This document shows, piece by piece, positions 16,294 through 24,330 of a DNA stretch of 37,797 nucleotides. The notes beneath the pieces were generated by a model, which saw nothing but the letters and a program-made list of their open reading frames with translations, was not told the DNA's origin and did not search any database. The position numbers and the translations under genes were made by a program. The stretch comes from Blastomonas natatoria (lineage in GTDB: Bacteria > Pseudomonadota > Alphaproteobacteria > Sphingomonadales > Sphingomonadaceae). The stretch spans positions 1 through 37,797 of the forward strand of contig NZ_QJJM01000019.1 in NCBI RefSeq assembly GCF_003201955.1, in the 5' to 3' direction. The stretch's first letter is position 1; every line of letters begins with the position of its first letter.

Positions 16294-17304
16294 CTACAGA
16301 AATCTCTCACCCGCATGGTTCTCGAACAGCGCTGCGTCGCGGACATAGCCAAGCAGCACCTCGACCTTTTTCTGCCGCGATACCTCCTGCATCTTCGGCA
16401 ATGAGGCCCCCGCCTTGGCTGCCTCGGTCAGGAACCCTGAGCGTAGCGAGTGGGCACCGAATGCGGCAGGATCGAGCCCAACCTTTTCGGCGTAACGCTG
16501 GATCAGGCGGGCAACCGAGCGATCCGACATGGGCTCCTTGGTCATCATACCTTGTGCGTCGGTGCGGTAAAACAAAGGTCCAGCCTCCCCTCCCCTAACG
16601 CTGAGCCATTCGTTGAGGCGCGCGGCGGGCTTTAGCACCTTACCAGAAGGCACCGCGATGACCTGCCCTGCGCCCTCCTGGTCGGTTTTCGAATGCCGGA
16701 TCGTCAATTTGAGACCCTCCCGCACCAGCTCAAGGTCAGCCAGCTGTAGCGCGACAAGTTCGGAACGCCGGAGCGCCGCCGCCAACCCCAGTACCATGAC
16801 CGCTCGGTCGCGGATCGCTCGCGGACTCTGGCCTTCGGCAGCTGCAATCATCCGCGCAAGATCGGCCGCCAGAATTGCGCTCTTCTTGCGCGTCGGCCGA
16901 GCACGTTGCTCACGTCGGATCCCAGCAAGTGTGTCAGCAATCACATCACGTGGGTCGCGATGCTGGGGTGCGACCTGTCCCGCCTGCCTGTGATGCCAGG
17001 CGATGGCCGCAAGGTGCCGCCCGATGGTGCTGTCCGCCCTCCCCGCCTGCGCCAGCGAGGCAAGGTATGTGGCAACTGCCTCCGGCATGGCAGGCATAGG
17101 CTCAAGATCGCGCGTCCAGCACCATTCCTCGAACTGCCGCCAGTCACTGTCATAGGCCCGCACAGTGTTGGCCGCCTTGGATCGCGCCCGGTACGAGCGT
17201 GCCGCTTCGATCTCAGCTGCGAGCTGCGGCGGGATCGCATTCCCCAGCGGCGAAAGCGCGACTTCATCTGAAAGCCCCAAAGCCCTGCTGCTGTCATTGT
17301 CCAC
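16294..17304 (-). CDS. Tyrosine recombinase/integrase
   Basis: I place the start at GTG 17302-17304 because AGGAG lies 7 nt upstream; a TTG at 17319 would put the ribosome site inside the gene. The product is 336 aa, with an N-terminal SAM-like core-binding domain (about 35-125) and a C-terminal catalytic domain. Catalytic residues are Arg179 (A-L-R-R-S-E-L), Lys206 (H-S-K-T-D), His285-x-x-Arg288 (A-H-S-L-R-S-G) and Tyr320 (L-L-G-Y-V-R). The second His/Trp expected about nine residues before the Tyr appears to be Gln311. Sphingomonad plasmids often carry such an enzyme, possibly for multimer resolution. Target sites are not evident nearby. Confidence 0.88.
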   Translation of the reverse strand: MDNDSSRALGLSDEVALSPLGNAIPPQLAAEIEAARSYRARSKAANTVRAYDSDWRQFEEWCWTRDLEPMPAMPEAVATYLASLAQAGRADSTIGRHLAAIAWHHRQAGQVAPQHRDPRDVIADTLAGIRREQRARPTRKKSAILAADLARMIAAAEGQSPRAIRDRAVMVLGLAAALRRSELVALQLADLELVREGLKLTIRHSKTDQEGAGQVIAVPSGKVLKPAARLNEWLSVRGGEAGPLFYRTDAQGMMTKEPMSDRSVARLIQRYAEKVGLDPAAFGAHSLRSGFLTEAAKAGASLPKMQEVSRQKKVEVLLGYVRDAALFENHAGERFL

Positions 17305-17491
17305 GGCGACACTCCTCAAGCTTCATTGCCGCTGGTGTGCCCTATCCCTGCGTTGGGCGCGGGCGTCATCGCGGCCAATTCAGGCTGCTTTATATCGAAT
17401 GCCTTATCGTCCGTGAAGGGCTCTTATCGGACAGCAAAGGCACCGTACAAGCTGGGTATACTTTTTAAGCCATTTATATACTATCTGGCCG

Positions 17492-18436
17492 ATGGTATCT
17501 GCCCCAGCACCCTGGCAACTGACGCTTGCCCGCATCGAAGGCGCCCTCCCCTTCATCTCGCCCGAGCTGTCCGAATGCCTTGCGCTGGCCTCACTCCGGC
17601 GCCTCTGGCGCGTGCATGTGCGCGACTATCCGTTTGATAATCTTGGAATTGAACACGATCCGGGGCTCGAGGCTGACGAGCTTGTGCGCTCGTGGTATTC
17701 CGAAGAACGCCGTCAGTTCTTGTCGTGGATCAGCCGGCGAGGCCACCCTCCCCTCGCCCATGCCGCCAAGCTGGTCATGGCCGCCAAAAGTCACTCCGAA
17801 GGATTCAGCGAGACATACAGGCCTGCTGATCGCGCGCTCGAACGGCTCGATGCGCTGCTGCCGAGCCGCGATCCGATGGGCGCCCTTCTTGAATGGCTGG
17901 CGGAACTGCGAACTGAGGAAATCGACTTTCTTGAAGGCGGCAGCGAGATGGTCCAGGTCAGTGGGTTCGCGGTCACACGTTCGGCGCCCCGGGGGGCGGC
18001 CTGGGCTGCGTCGTTCGCGGTCGCCATGCGGCCACACTTGTTTGGGCTGGGGTCGGCACCAATGGCGCTTGCTGGGGTCATGCCGCGGGCTGTGTTTCGT
18101 GAACTCCATGAAGAGCCCTTGCCCGTTGTGCTTCGCGCGGCGCTTCAGGTAGCCAGCGAAAAGGCTGAGGTAGATTTGCGCTTCCTGCGAAGGGCTGTCG
18201 TTCGGGCCGACGAGGTACTTTCTGGGCTATACGCCTCTTCGACTGCTCCGCAAACCTGGCGAATGATCGTCAGCTTGGGCCCACTTACCCGAGCTGAGCT
18301 CGCTCGGGGACTGGGTGTAACGAAGCGCACCGCTTCTCAATCGGTAGCTTCGCTTCAGGAGGCAAGTATGGCGCTCCTTCGGCAGACCGACGGCGCTATA
18401 TTGCCGGCCAGTGCTGATCTAGAACGGCACGAATAG
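17492..18436 (+). CDS. Uncharacterised plasmid protein with C-terminal winged HTH
   Basis: I do not recognise a named family for this 314-aa protein. The N-terminal 250 residues are mostly helical with many Arg, Glu and Leu. Residues about 265-305 (L-T-R-A-E-L-A-R-G-L-G-V-T-K-R-T-A-S-Q-S) form a convincing helix-turn-helix, so it probably binds DNA. It is divergent from the integrase and convergent with parB, overlapping the parB 3' end by 41 bp. Two TATACT boxes (17457-17462 and 17477-17482) precede the ATG; the nearer one would give an almost leaderless transcript. A role in plasmid copy or partition control is possible but only from position. Confidence 0.65.
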   Translation: MVSAPAPWQLTLARIEGALPFISPELSECLALASLRRLWRVHVRDYPFDNLGIEHDPGLEADELVRSWYSEERRQFLSWISRRGHPPLAHAAKLVMAAKSHSEGFSETYRPADRALERLDALLPSRDPMGALLEWLAELRTEEIDFLEGGSEMVQVSGFAVTRSAPRGAAWAASFAVAMRPHLFGLGSAPMALAGVMPRAVFRELHEEPLPVVLRAALQVASEKAEVDLRFLRRAVVRADEVLSGLYASSTAPQTWRMIVSLGPLTRAELARGLGVTKRTASQSVASLQEASMALLRQTDGAILPASADLERHE

Positions 18437-19415
18437 CCTCTTCCGCTTCCTCCCGTGTCGCGCCGCCCTTATTCAGCAACGTGACACGGACGCCCTTACG
18501 GTCAGCCCCATCGATCCGAAGCACTGGTTTCCCACTGGCACTGGCCACGGTTTCAGGCTTTCCTGACTTCTTGGGGGATCCTGACTTCTTGGGGGGGTCT
18601 GCCGCGAGAGCAAGCGCCTTAATTACCTCAATCACAGACATCGACTTGCCAGTCTGCTCGCGCTCTGCAGCAAGACGTTCCGCCTCACGGAAAGCGCGCT
18701 CCCGTCGATCATCAGGCTTGAGGAGCGCTTTGAGCGCAATCGCATTGCGAATGCCAAGCTCCTGCGGATTGGCAAATGCTCTGGTTAGCCCATCTGGCAG
18801 CCGTGCCAGATCGAGATACCGCGTTAGCCAGCTTTCGGAGACTTTGAGCCTTTCTGCCATCGTCTTCTGCCGACCATCGTAATAGGCCGTCAGGGCGCGC
18901 AGATAGTCTTTTGCGCGTTCGAGATCGGTAAGATCATCCCTCGCCCGGTTTTCGATGTCAGCGAGCCTGAAGGCCTCTTCATCGCCCATCTCGCGTACAT
19001 CGACGAGAAACTTGAAGTCTGGATAGTTGTGCGAGCGCAGCCAGCTGATCGACCAGTGTCGGCGCGCGCCGCAAATAACCTCAAACTCAAACCCGTCATC
19101 TCCGGACAGACGACGGACGATCGCGGGTATCTCCTGGCGCCCTTGAGCCTTGATACTCTCAATGAGGTCCGCGCAGCGTTCCTCATTAAGCAGGGCGTAG
19201 TCGCGGTTATGGCCTGCCCACATACGGCATTTTGCTGGGTCAACAAGCTCATGTGTGCGAGAGACGATTGCTCCCGAGGCCAGGTCAGCAAGACGGTTTG
19301 AGCGCCCCGTAAGGACGTTTGAGGCAATGCTCGATCTACGAGGGGCAGCAGTATCCTCGGTCAGGTCAATACCCGCCGCCAGATCGGCCGCAAAACCACT
19401 GTTCTTCCTACTCAT
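18396..19415 (-). CDS. parB: Plasmid partition protein ParB
   Basis: The 339-aa protein has the ParB/Noc CTPase fold with a G-A-R-R-H box (116-120; chromosomal ParB has G-E-R-R-x-R) and E-N-R-A-R at 155-159. An HTH region follows at about 185-201 (M-A-E-R-L-K-V-S-E-S-W-L). The C-terminus should dimerise. GGGAGG sits 5 nt before the ATG. Near residues 275-287 the protein has a repeated P-K-K-S-G motif whose DNA is two copies of the origin iteron (18562-18595). It follows parA by 47 bp, which contain a parS-like palindrome. It should load on the palindromes and segregate the replicon together with ParA. Confidence 0.92.
   Translation of the reverse strand: MSRKNSGFAADLAAGIDLTEDTAAPRRSSIASNVLTGRSNRLADLASGAIVSRTHELVDPAKCRMWAGHNRDYALLNEERCADLIESIKAQGRQEIPAIVRRLSGDDGFEFEVICGARRHWSISWLRSHNYPDFKFLVDVREMGDEEAFRLADIENRARDDLTDLERAKDYLRALTAYYDGRQKTMAERLKVSESWLTRYLDLARLPDGLTRAFANPQELGIRNAIALKALLKPDDRRERAFREAERLAAEREQTGKSMSVIEVIKALALAADPPKKSGSPKKSGKPETVASASGKPVLRIDGADRKGVRVTLLNKGGATREEAEEAIRAVLDQHWPAI
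18562..18595 (-). repeat. Two iteron-like repeats inside parB
   Basis: On the minus strand the 16-mer CCCCCAAGAAGTCAGG occurs twice, at 18595-18580 and 18577-18562 (18-bp period). It differs at a single base from the origin iteron at 22083-22098 (CCCCCAAGAGGTCAGG), and its right part AAGTCAGG is identical to iterons 4 and 5. The repeats encode the P-K-K-S-G repeat of ParB. RepA binding here is inferred from the match only. Confidence 0.75.
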
Positions 19416-19434
19416 GCAAGCCTCCCATTAGCAG

Positions 19435-19452
19435 AATTGCACGCGTGCAATT
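19435..19452. repeat. parS-like palindrome between parA and parB
   Basis: AATTGCACGCGTGCAATT is an 18-bp perfect palindrome in the 47-bp gap between parA and parB. The same 18 bp recur inside the 20-bp palindrome at 20808-20827. Shared, perfect and placed in the partition operon, they are the best candidates for ParB binding sites (centromere). Confidence 0.75.
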
Positions 19453-19462
19453 TTCCAGCGGC

Positions 19463-20665
19463 TCATACCAAAGCCTCCTGACGGAGGCGCTTCTGATGGC
19501 TGGGCCACATCGATCGAATATCAACTTCGATTTCCGAATTCACGCCATCAAGATAGTTCAGGCAGCGGTTGCGAACCGCCGAACTCGTGGCAGGGCCATC
19601 AAGCTCATAGACTGTCATCAGCCGCGCCGTAGCATTATCAATCTCTGCCGAGTCCTTGAGAGGCGTGCGAACCATCGCATGGCCGAATAGCGTACGCATC
19701 AGCTGCAAAAGCTCTTTCTGCATCGATTTGTTTTCATCGACCTTGGACGCGACAAAGCGGAGGAACTTCAACTCTGGAGCGAGGCCACGGTCTGCCAGCT
19801 GCTCAATCGTTTCATCTAGCATCGAGAGAAATGCTGCCGTCGAGGAGAAATCCATAACAGTCGGCGGAACCGGCACGACCAATGCGTTAGCGGCCCGCAG
19901 CACGGACAGCGAGATCGCCCCGAGGGCCGGCGGCGGATCCATCACCACGACATCGAACCGATCCGATATGCTCTCGATTCCCTCCTTCAGGCGGTCAAGA
20001 AGCGCGCCGTTCCCCTGCGCCATCCGTGCGGCTAGTTCGTATTCGGAGTTGAACAAACGAAGGTTGGCGGGAATGAGCTCCAGACCGTCGAAGTGAGTCT
20101 TGCGGAGCGCGTAGTCCAGAGATGATCGCTCCCCCTCACGAAGGAACGGATAAAGGGTATCATCTTCGGTGAGGTCGAGATCGGGCACATACCCAAAAAG
20201 GGTCGTCGCCGAGGCTTGGCTATCGCAATCGACGAGCGCAACACGGTAGCCTCTGATGGCCAGATACTGAGCGAGATGAACGGCCAAAGTCGACTTACCA
20301 ACACCTCCCTTGAAGTTCTGAACAGCCACGACACAGCAGGGATCGTTTGGAGCCCGATAGGGTCTTGTCCCAAACACGCCGCGCATGTCGTTCAGCTGGG
20401 CAAGCGTATATCTCTCTCGCCTGTTGTTGTCGGTCCTCGCAGGCTCTGGCAGGCGGCCGTCCTTTTCCGCATCACGGATAGCAGCCGGCGTACGGCCCAC
20501 AAGTTCGGCCGCTTTCCCGATTGTAAAGGTTGGCTCGCGCCGGTCATCTGCCCTAGCGCTTCGCGCGGAATCCCGGAGCTTTTCGAGTACCGAGGAGGTT
20601 CGACTGGCCAGCGTCGCGACCGAGACCAACCGCTCGGCTTCTTCAATCTGAAGTCCGTTTGACAC
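19463..20665 (-). CDS. parA: Plasmid partition ATPase ParA with N-terminal DNA-binding domain
   Basis: This 400-aa protein is a type Ia ParA. A helix-turn-helix region (about 45-100, F-T-I-G-K-A-A-E-L-V-G-R-T-P-A-A-I-R) precedes the Walker ATPase, whose deviant Walker A is K-G-G-V-G-K-S-T near 120-127, followed by V-D-C-D-S-Q-A and V-V-M-D-P-P-P. The N-terminal domain usually lets such ParA proteins repress their own operon. The start is GTG at 20663-20665 with AGGAAGG upstream. repA lies 169 bp upstream, with a parS-like palindrome and an iteron-like site in between. It drives plasmid segregation with ParB. Confidence 0.93.
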   Translation of the reverse strand: MSNGLQIEEAERLVSVATLASRTSSVLEKLRDSARSARADDRREPTFTIGKAAELVGRTPAAIRDAEKDGRLPEPARTDNNRRERYTLAQLNDMRGVFGTRPYRAPNDPCCVVAVQNFKGGVGKSTLAVHLAQYLAIRGYRVALVDCDSQASATTLFGYVPDLDLTEDDTLYPFLREGERSSLDYALRKTHFDGLELIPANLRLFNSEYELAARMAQGNGALLDRLKEGIESISDRFDVVVMDPPPALGAISLSVLRAANALVVPVPPTVMDFSSTAAFLSMLDETIEQLADRGLAPELKFLRFVASKVDENKSMQKELLQLMRTLFGHAMVRTPLKDSAEIDNATARLMTVYELDGPATSSAVRNRCLNYLDGVNSEIEVDIRSMWPSHQKRLRQEALV

Positions 20666-20785
20666 ATGCCTTCCTTTCGCAATTCCGCATGTGCTACACC
20701 GACTTGCGCTTTTCGGTCAAGAAAATCATGAATTTCGAAAGTTGGAGCGCGTTATCGGTGAGAAATCTGGGCCGCCGCGCCCTAT

Positions 20786-20801
20786 CCTGACTCGGTGGGG
20801 G
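20786..20801 (-). repeat. Degenerate iteron-like site next to parS
   Basis: On the minus strand CCCCCACCGAGTCAGG matches 13 of 16 positions of the parB-internal iteron CCCCCAAGAAGTCAGG. It is only 6 bp from the palindrome at 20808 and lies between repA and parA. It may be a diverged RepA site; with three mismatches it could also be chance. Confidence 0.4.
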
Positions 20802-20807
20802 CTTCGA

Positions 20808-20827
20808 AAATTGCACGCGTGCAATTT
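20808..20827. repeat. parS-like palindrome between repA and parA
   Basis: AAATTGCACGCGTGCAATTT is a 20-bp perfect palindrome located just after the repA stop and 143 bp upstream of parA. Its inner 18 bp are identical to the site at 19435-19452. The location upstream of parA could also make it an operator for the partition operon. Confidence 0.75.
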
Positions 20828-20834
20828 CTGTCGT

Positions 20835-21986
20835 TCAGGGTCGGCCCCGGCGATTGAACCACCCCTCACAAAACCCTTTCCAGGCGGCGATCAATTTCGC
20901 ACCGCGAAGCTTCTCCAAACGCTCACCCATATGCTCGCGAAAGCCGTTGGCGATCAGATCTACGTCCCAACCACCGCCATGTCTGCGGCCAATCTCAAGG
21001 AGGTCGTCATGACCAAAGCGCAGCGTTCCCACTGGAAATGTCGCCTCGGATGGCTTCTTGGCTGAGACTGCTCCACGCGGTGCCGGAATAGCCCCCTGCC
21101 CCACTGTAACGCTCTCTACAGCCCCATCACGCCTCGCCTGGCGTCCAGCTGAATGACGATCAAGCTCGTCGACGGTCTCAAGCACCTCCGGCGCGCTTTT
21201 GGGCTCGAACCGGAACTCGATCTCCGTGACTGTTCGACCCTGCCTGATTTCCCGCCATTCAACACGGAAGTGAGCAAGCTGGTCAATTTCGGATTTCGCC
21301 TTCTCCAGAACCTTGCGCCGAAGTTGAGCGAAGTCTGTGTAAACATCTGGTGGAATACCCAATGCTGCGCGCAGCGCCTGCATGTCTCCCCGCCAAGTTG
21401 CTTGTCGACGATGAAGCCGAAGTGCCCCCAGCTCATACAGCTTCAAGGCGTAGTTCGAACGAAAGCCAAGTACCGCCTGCCGATTGAGCACAGCATAGGT
21501 TTCGGATGCCTGGATGAGCTTGCGAGCATCAGGGGTGAATTCCCACTCGATCCATCCAGTCTCGCCGCCCTCCTCATCTGTCTCCTCCTTCGACCGCGAG
21601 ATCAGGGAGAACAGGAGCGTCGCCTTCTTTCCCCGCCAGGATTTATCATCGACGGCAAACAGCGTTCGGTGCAGTTCCTGAAGCATGTCGGTAATCCGCT
21701 CATTGCCCTTGTGGCCTCGCCGAATGTCCGCCTTACGTATGCGGTGAGGGCGATCCTCCCAGGCGTCACCCCCAGCTGTGAGGATCATGAGAGCAAGTAG
21801 TCGCGAAGCTGTCAGACTGAGAGATTCGCCTTTGACAAACTTGATTTCGATGATGCTGCCTGGCTTGGCGAACTCGTCGCCGCCCTTTGCCTTCAATGCG
21901 GCAGCAACCCGCATCGCACGGCCAGGGGATCCTACCTCGGGCTTCTCTTCAGGAGCCTCGGCTATTGGGCTAACATCCGTTTCCAT
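20835..21986 (-). CDS. repA: Replication initiator RepA, Rep_3-type winged-helix protein
   Basis: This 383-aa protein shows the two winged-helix halves of Rep_3-type iteron-binding initiators. The first (about 45-190) contains S-L-T-A-S-R-L-L-A-L-M-I-L and a F-T-P-D-A-R-K-L-I segment; the second includes N-Y-A-L-K-L-Y-E-L-G-A-L near 180-192 and R-R-K-V-L-E-K-A-K-S-E-I-D near 225-237. A C-terminal extension (about 290-383) is typical of sphingomonad plasmid initiators. It starts at ATG 21984-21986 directly downstream of an inverted repeat (22031-22064) and six iterons. Monomers should bind the iterons to open the origin and dimers the inverted repeat to limit repA expression. Confidence 0.9.
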   Translation of the reverse strand: METDVSPIAEAPEEKPEVGSPGRAMRVAAALKAKGGDEFAKPGSIIEIKFVKGESLSLTASRLLALMILTAGGDAWEDRPHRIRKADIRRGHKGNERITDMLQELHRTLFAVDDKSWRGKKATLLFSLISRSKEETDEEGGETGWIEWEFTPDARKLIQASETYAVLNRQAVLGFRSNYALKLYELGALRLHRRQATWRGDMQALRAALGIPPDVYTDFAQLRRKVLEKAKSEIDQLAHFRVEWREIRQGRTVTEIEFRFEPKSAPEVLETVDELDRHSAGRQARRDGAVESVTVGQGAIPAPRGAVSAKKPSEATFPVGTLRFGHDDLLEIGRRHGGGWDVDLIANGFREHMGERLEKLRGAKLIAAWKGFCEGWFNRRGRP

Positions 21987-22030
21987 GCCATATTGCGATC
22001 AAAGCTTGATTCTTGGTATGCCGATTGCTG

Positions 22031-22064
22031 CCTGACCTGACCTCATCAGTCAAGTCAGGTCAGG
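22031..22064. promoter_or_regulatory. Inverted repeat operator upstream of repA
   Basis: CCTGACCTGAC (22031-22041) and GTCAGGTCAGG (22054-22064) form an 11-bp perfect inverted repeat with a 12-nt centre. Each arm contains the GTCAGG core of the iterons. A minus-strand TTGACT (22053-22048) lies in the centre and could be the repA -35 element. This is the classical arrangement for RepA dimer autorepression. Confidence 0.75.
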
Positions 22065-22082
22065 ATCGAGAGATGGCCGCAG

Positions 22083-22348
22083 CCCCCAAGAGGTCAGGAT
22101 TGAGTCGGTCGCATCGCGGGTCTGAATCGCCCAAGAAACCGCGAGTCGATTGGTTCTCCAGCAGGGCTTAAAATCGCGCTTGATTTTGATGCCTGCGAGA
22201 CACAAAAATCCGGCCAAGCGGGCGACGCATCAACAGATGGACGGCTGCCCCCAAAAGGTCAGGAAGGCCCCAGAAGGTCAGGTGAGTTCCCCCGGCAAGT
22301 CAGGGTTAAGCCCCCGGCAAGTCAGGTAAAATCCCCCAACTGGTCAGG
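22083..22348 (+). other. Replication origin with six iterons
   Basis: Six direct copies of a 16-mer with consensus CCCCC-(AA/GG)-x-(A/G)-(A/G)GTCAGG are at 22083-22098, 22248-22263, 22267-22282, 22289-22304, 22311-22326 and 22333-22348. Copies 3 to 6 start exactly 22 bp apart, about two helical turns, so bound RepA would lie on one face. Copy 1 stands apart by 150 bp. The gap holds an AAAATC/GATTTT inverted repeat (22170-22187). The stretch after copy 6 (22361-22460) is AT-rich and is the likely melting region. I did not find a convincing DnaA box. Confidence 0.82.
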
Positions 22349-22421
22349 CAAACCAGCGTAGGCAACTGATTTCACTACCAATTTACGCTCCGAATCTGAA
22401 TCTTTAGAATCATGAATCCTT

Positions 22422-22446
22422 CCGCTGCAAGCAGCGGCGTTTTTTT
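22422..22446 (+). terminator. Intrinsic terminator at the origin edge
   Basis: CCGCTG, CAAG loop, CAGCGG, then CG and seven T (22440-22446). It works on the plus strand, yet no plus-strand gene lies to its left for more than 3 kb (repA, parA and parB are minus). It may end a short untranslated RNA from the iteron region or insulate the origin from outgoing transcription. Confidence 0.75.
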
Positions 22447-22627
22447 ATGATTGTTTTTGGAGATTACGAAACGTCGCGAGGAGCATTCTCGGCTCAGATC
22501 AACAAAACATCCATGCACCCGTTCTAAAACACGAGGCTGTGGTCAATCGCCTAAATGAATCACAGACGCTCCTGTGATTCAGATTTCCAGTTGGACCGAA
22601 TGCTCAGCCTTCTGCCACCGGTTTCAT

Positions 22628-22894
22628 ATGGAGACGCCGAAGAACCAGTCGTGGCATTGGCAAGCAGTAGACCCGTCCCGCAACGTCGCGCGCGACTATC
22701 ACCTCTGGGTTGAGACCGATCTGTTTGGCTGGACAACCGTTGAGCGGCGCTGGGGACGAATTGGTACGAAAGGGCAGGGGGTGACCACCAGCTTTCCGGA
22801 CAGAAGACAGGCAGACACAATCGCACAGCAGATCCGGATCCGGCGCGAAAGCGCATTCAAGCGGATTGGTGTTCGCTACCAGGCAGTCGAGTGA
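22628..22894 (+). CDS. WGR-domain protein
   Basis: I choose ATG 22628 (M-E-T-P-K-N-Q-S-W), giving 88 aa; a GTG at 22574 would add 18 unlikely residues. The whole protein is one WGR domain: aromatic lead W-H-W-Q-A-V-D, then Y-H-L-W-V-E-T-D-L-F-G-W, and the diagnostic W-G-R-I-G-T-K-G near residues 43-50. WGR domains bind nucleic acids in PARPs and some bacterial proteins; short stand-alone versions are common on alphaproteobacterial plasmids. It precedes the methyltransferase/helicase gene by 114 bp. A plasmid accessory role in DNA binding is inferred. Confidence 0.85.
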   Translation: METPKNQSWHWQAVDPSRNVARDYHLWVETDLFGWTTVERRWGRIGTKGQGVTTSFPDRRQADTIAQQIRIRRESAFKRIGVRYQAVE

Positions 22895-23008
22895 CGTCCC
22901 TCGACAAGTAGGCGGCTCTTCAGAGCTGAACACTTCTCCATAAAACACCTCAGCTTCGCCAAAGGGGGAGGGGGAGGACCTGATGCGGTTCAGCATCAGG
23001 AGCAGACC

Positions 23009-24330
23009 GTGACCGAACTTTTTGAACAATCCAGCCAGAAGCTGGACGCAGCAATCACCGAAATCCAGCACACCATCGCCATCGGAATGGCGAACAAGCA
23101 ACGCCTGTTTGAGACAATGCGCAAGCTCTACGGGGAGGGCTCCGCAAATGGCGCCTGGAGCCAGAGGGACGCTTTCGACCTGCTCGAAGCGGCATTGACG
23201 CGCCACATGGGCCGACTGCTGAACAAACCTCAGATGCTGACCCAGATTTCGGAGATCAGTGCGCTTATCGAGGCACTGCCAACACATACGGTCAGAAGTG
23301 AAAACCAAATCAGGTTCCAGCAATTCTCGACGCCCGCAGACCTCGCAAGCCTGGCCGTGATTTTGGCGCAACCGCTCGCAACCGATATCGTTCTTGAACC
23401 GAGCGCCGGACATGGCGCTCTTGTGGCAACTTTGCCCGATGTCAGCGCATTGCATCTCAACGAAATCGATCTGCGCAGGCGTGAGAAGCTGGCACTGCTG
23501 TTCCCCCAGGCCACCACAACGGGGATCGATGGAGCCATGCTGGCTTCGCATCTCGACGCGGCTGTGCAGCCAAGCCTCATCTTGATGAATCCGCCGTTCT
23601 CCCGGTCAATGGGACGAGGGGCAGACGAGTTCGCAGCGGTGCGTCACCTGCGCGCTGCCATAACGCGCCTCAGGCAAGGGGGACGGATCGTCGCGATCAT
23701 GCCGGACTGGTTCACGACGAGCGCAAAGCTTGCGAAAATCTACGAAGACACCTTTGCCTCTTGCACGGTCCGCACATCCATCCGGCTCGATAAATGCTAT
23801 CACAAGCAGGGCACCAACGTGGCCGTGCGCTTGTACGTGATCGACAAAATCCCGGGGCAGATCAAACCTGCAGTTTTGGCGCGGCAGACAGTTGCAGACG
23901 TCGCGTCTGCGGTTCCAATCATCAAACGCGTGACAGTCCAGCCCGACTGCGAACCGCGCGCGGTGCCGCCGAAAGCAAAGCCGGGTGCGCTCTTCAAAGC
24001 CATGCGGGCAACGCCGATCACAAAGCCCGTCAAAGCGAGGCCGGCCCAAACCCCCAAAATCGCAGCGCTGGTGTTCAGTACCTTGGACAAGCCGCGCGTT
24101 CTCGGTGAGCAAAGCGGGGTCTACATCCCGTACCGGCCAAGCCGGGTCGACATTGTTGGTGCACGCGAGCATCCGACGCCGCTCGTCGAAAGTGTGGCCA
24201 TGGGCTCGATCCCGGCACCTGTTCCGGATTATGTCCCGGCGCTGCAGGATCGGGTCTTGCAAGAAAGCCTGCTCTCCGAGGCCCAGATCGAAACTGTCAT
24301 CTATGCCGGGAAGCCGCAGCGCGAAGCAGG
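23009..24330 (+). pseudogene. Strawberry-notch-like protein, N-terminal methyltransferase part (gene internally deleted)
   Basis: This frame encodes up to 456 aa (to 24379), but homology appears to end near 24310. Residues about 100-260 are a class I methyltransferase: the E-P-S-A-G-H-G-A-L motif near 129-137 is the SAM loop and N-P-P-F-S near 195-199 is the N6-adenine-type active site. Sphingomonad plasmids carry proteins of well over 1000 aa in which such a domain is followed by a strawberry-notch-like NTPase and helicase C. Here the sequence passes from E-T-V-I-Y-A-G straight to helicase C with a frame change, and the last 25 codons of this frame are noise. The methyltransferase part could still be made. 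The missing length is inferred from recall of the family. Confidence 0.75.
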
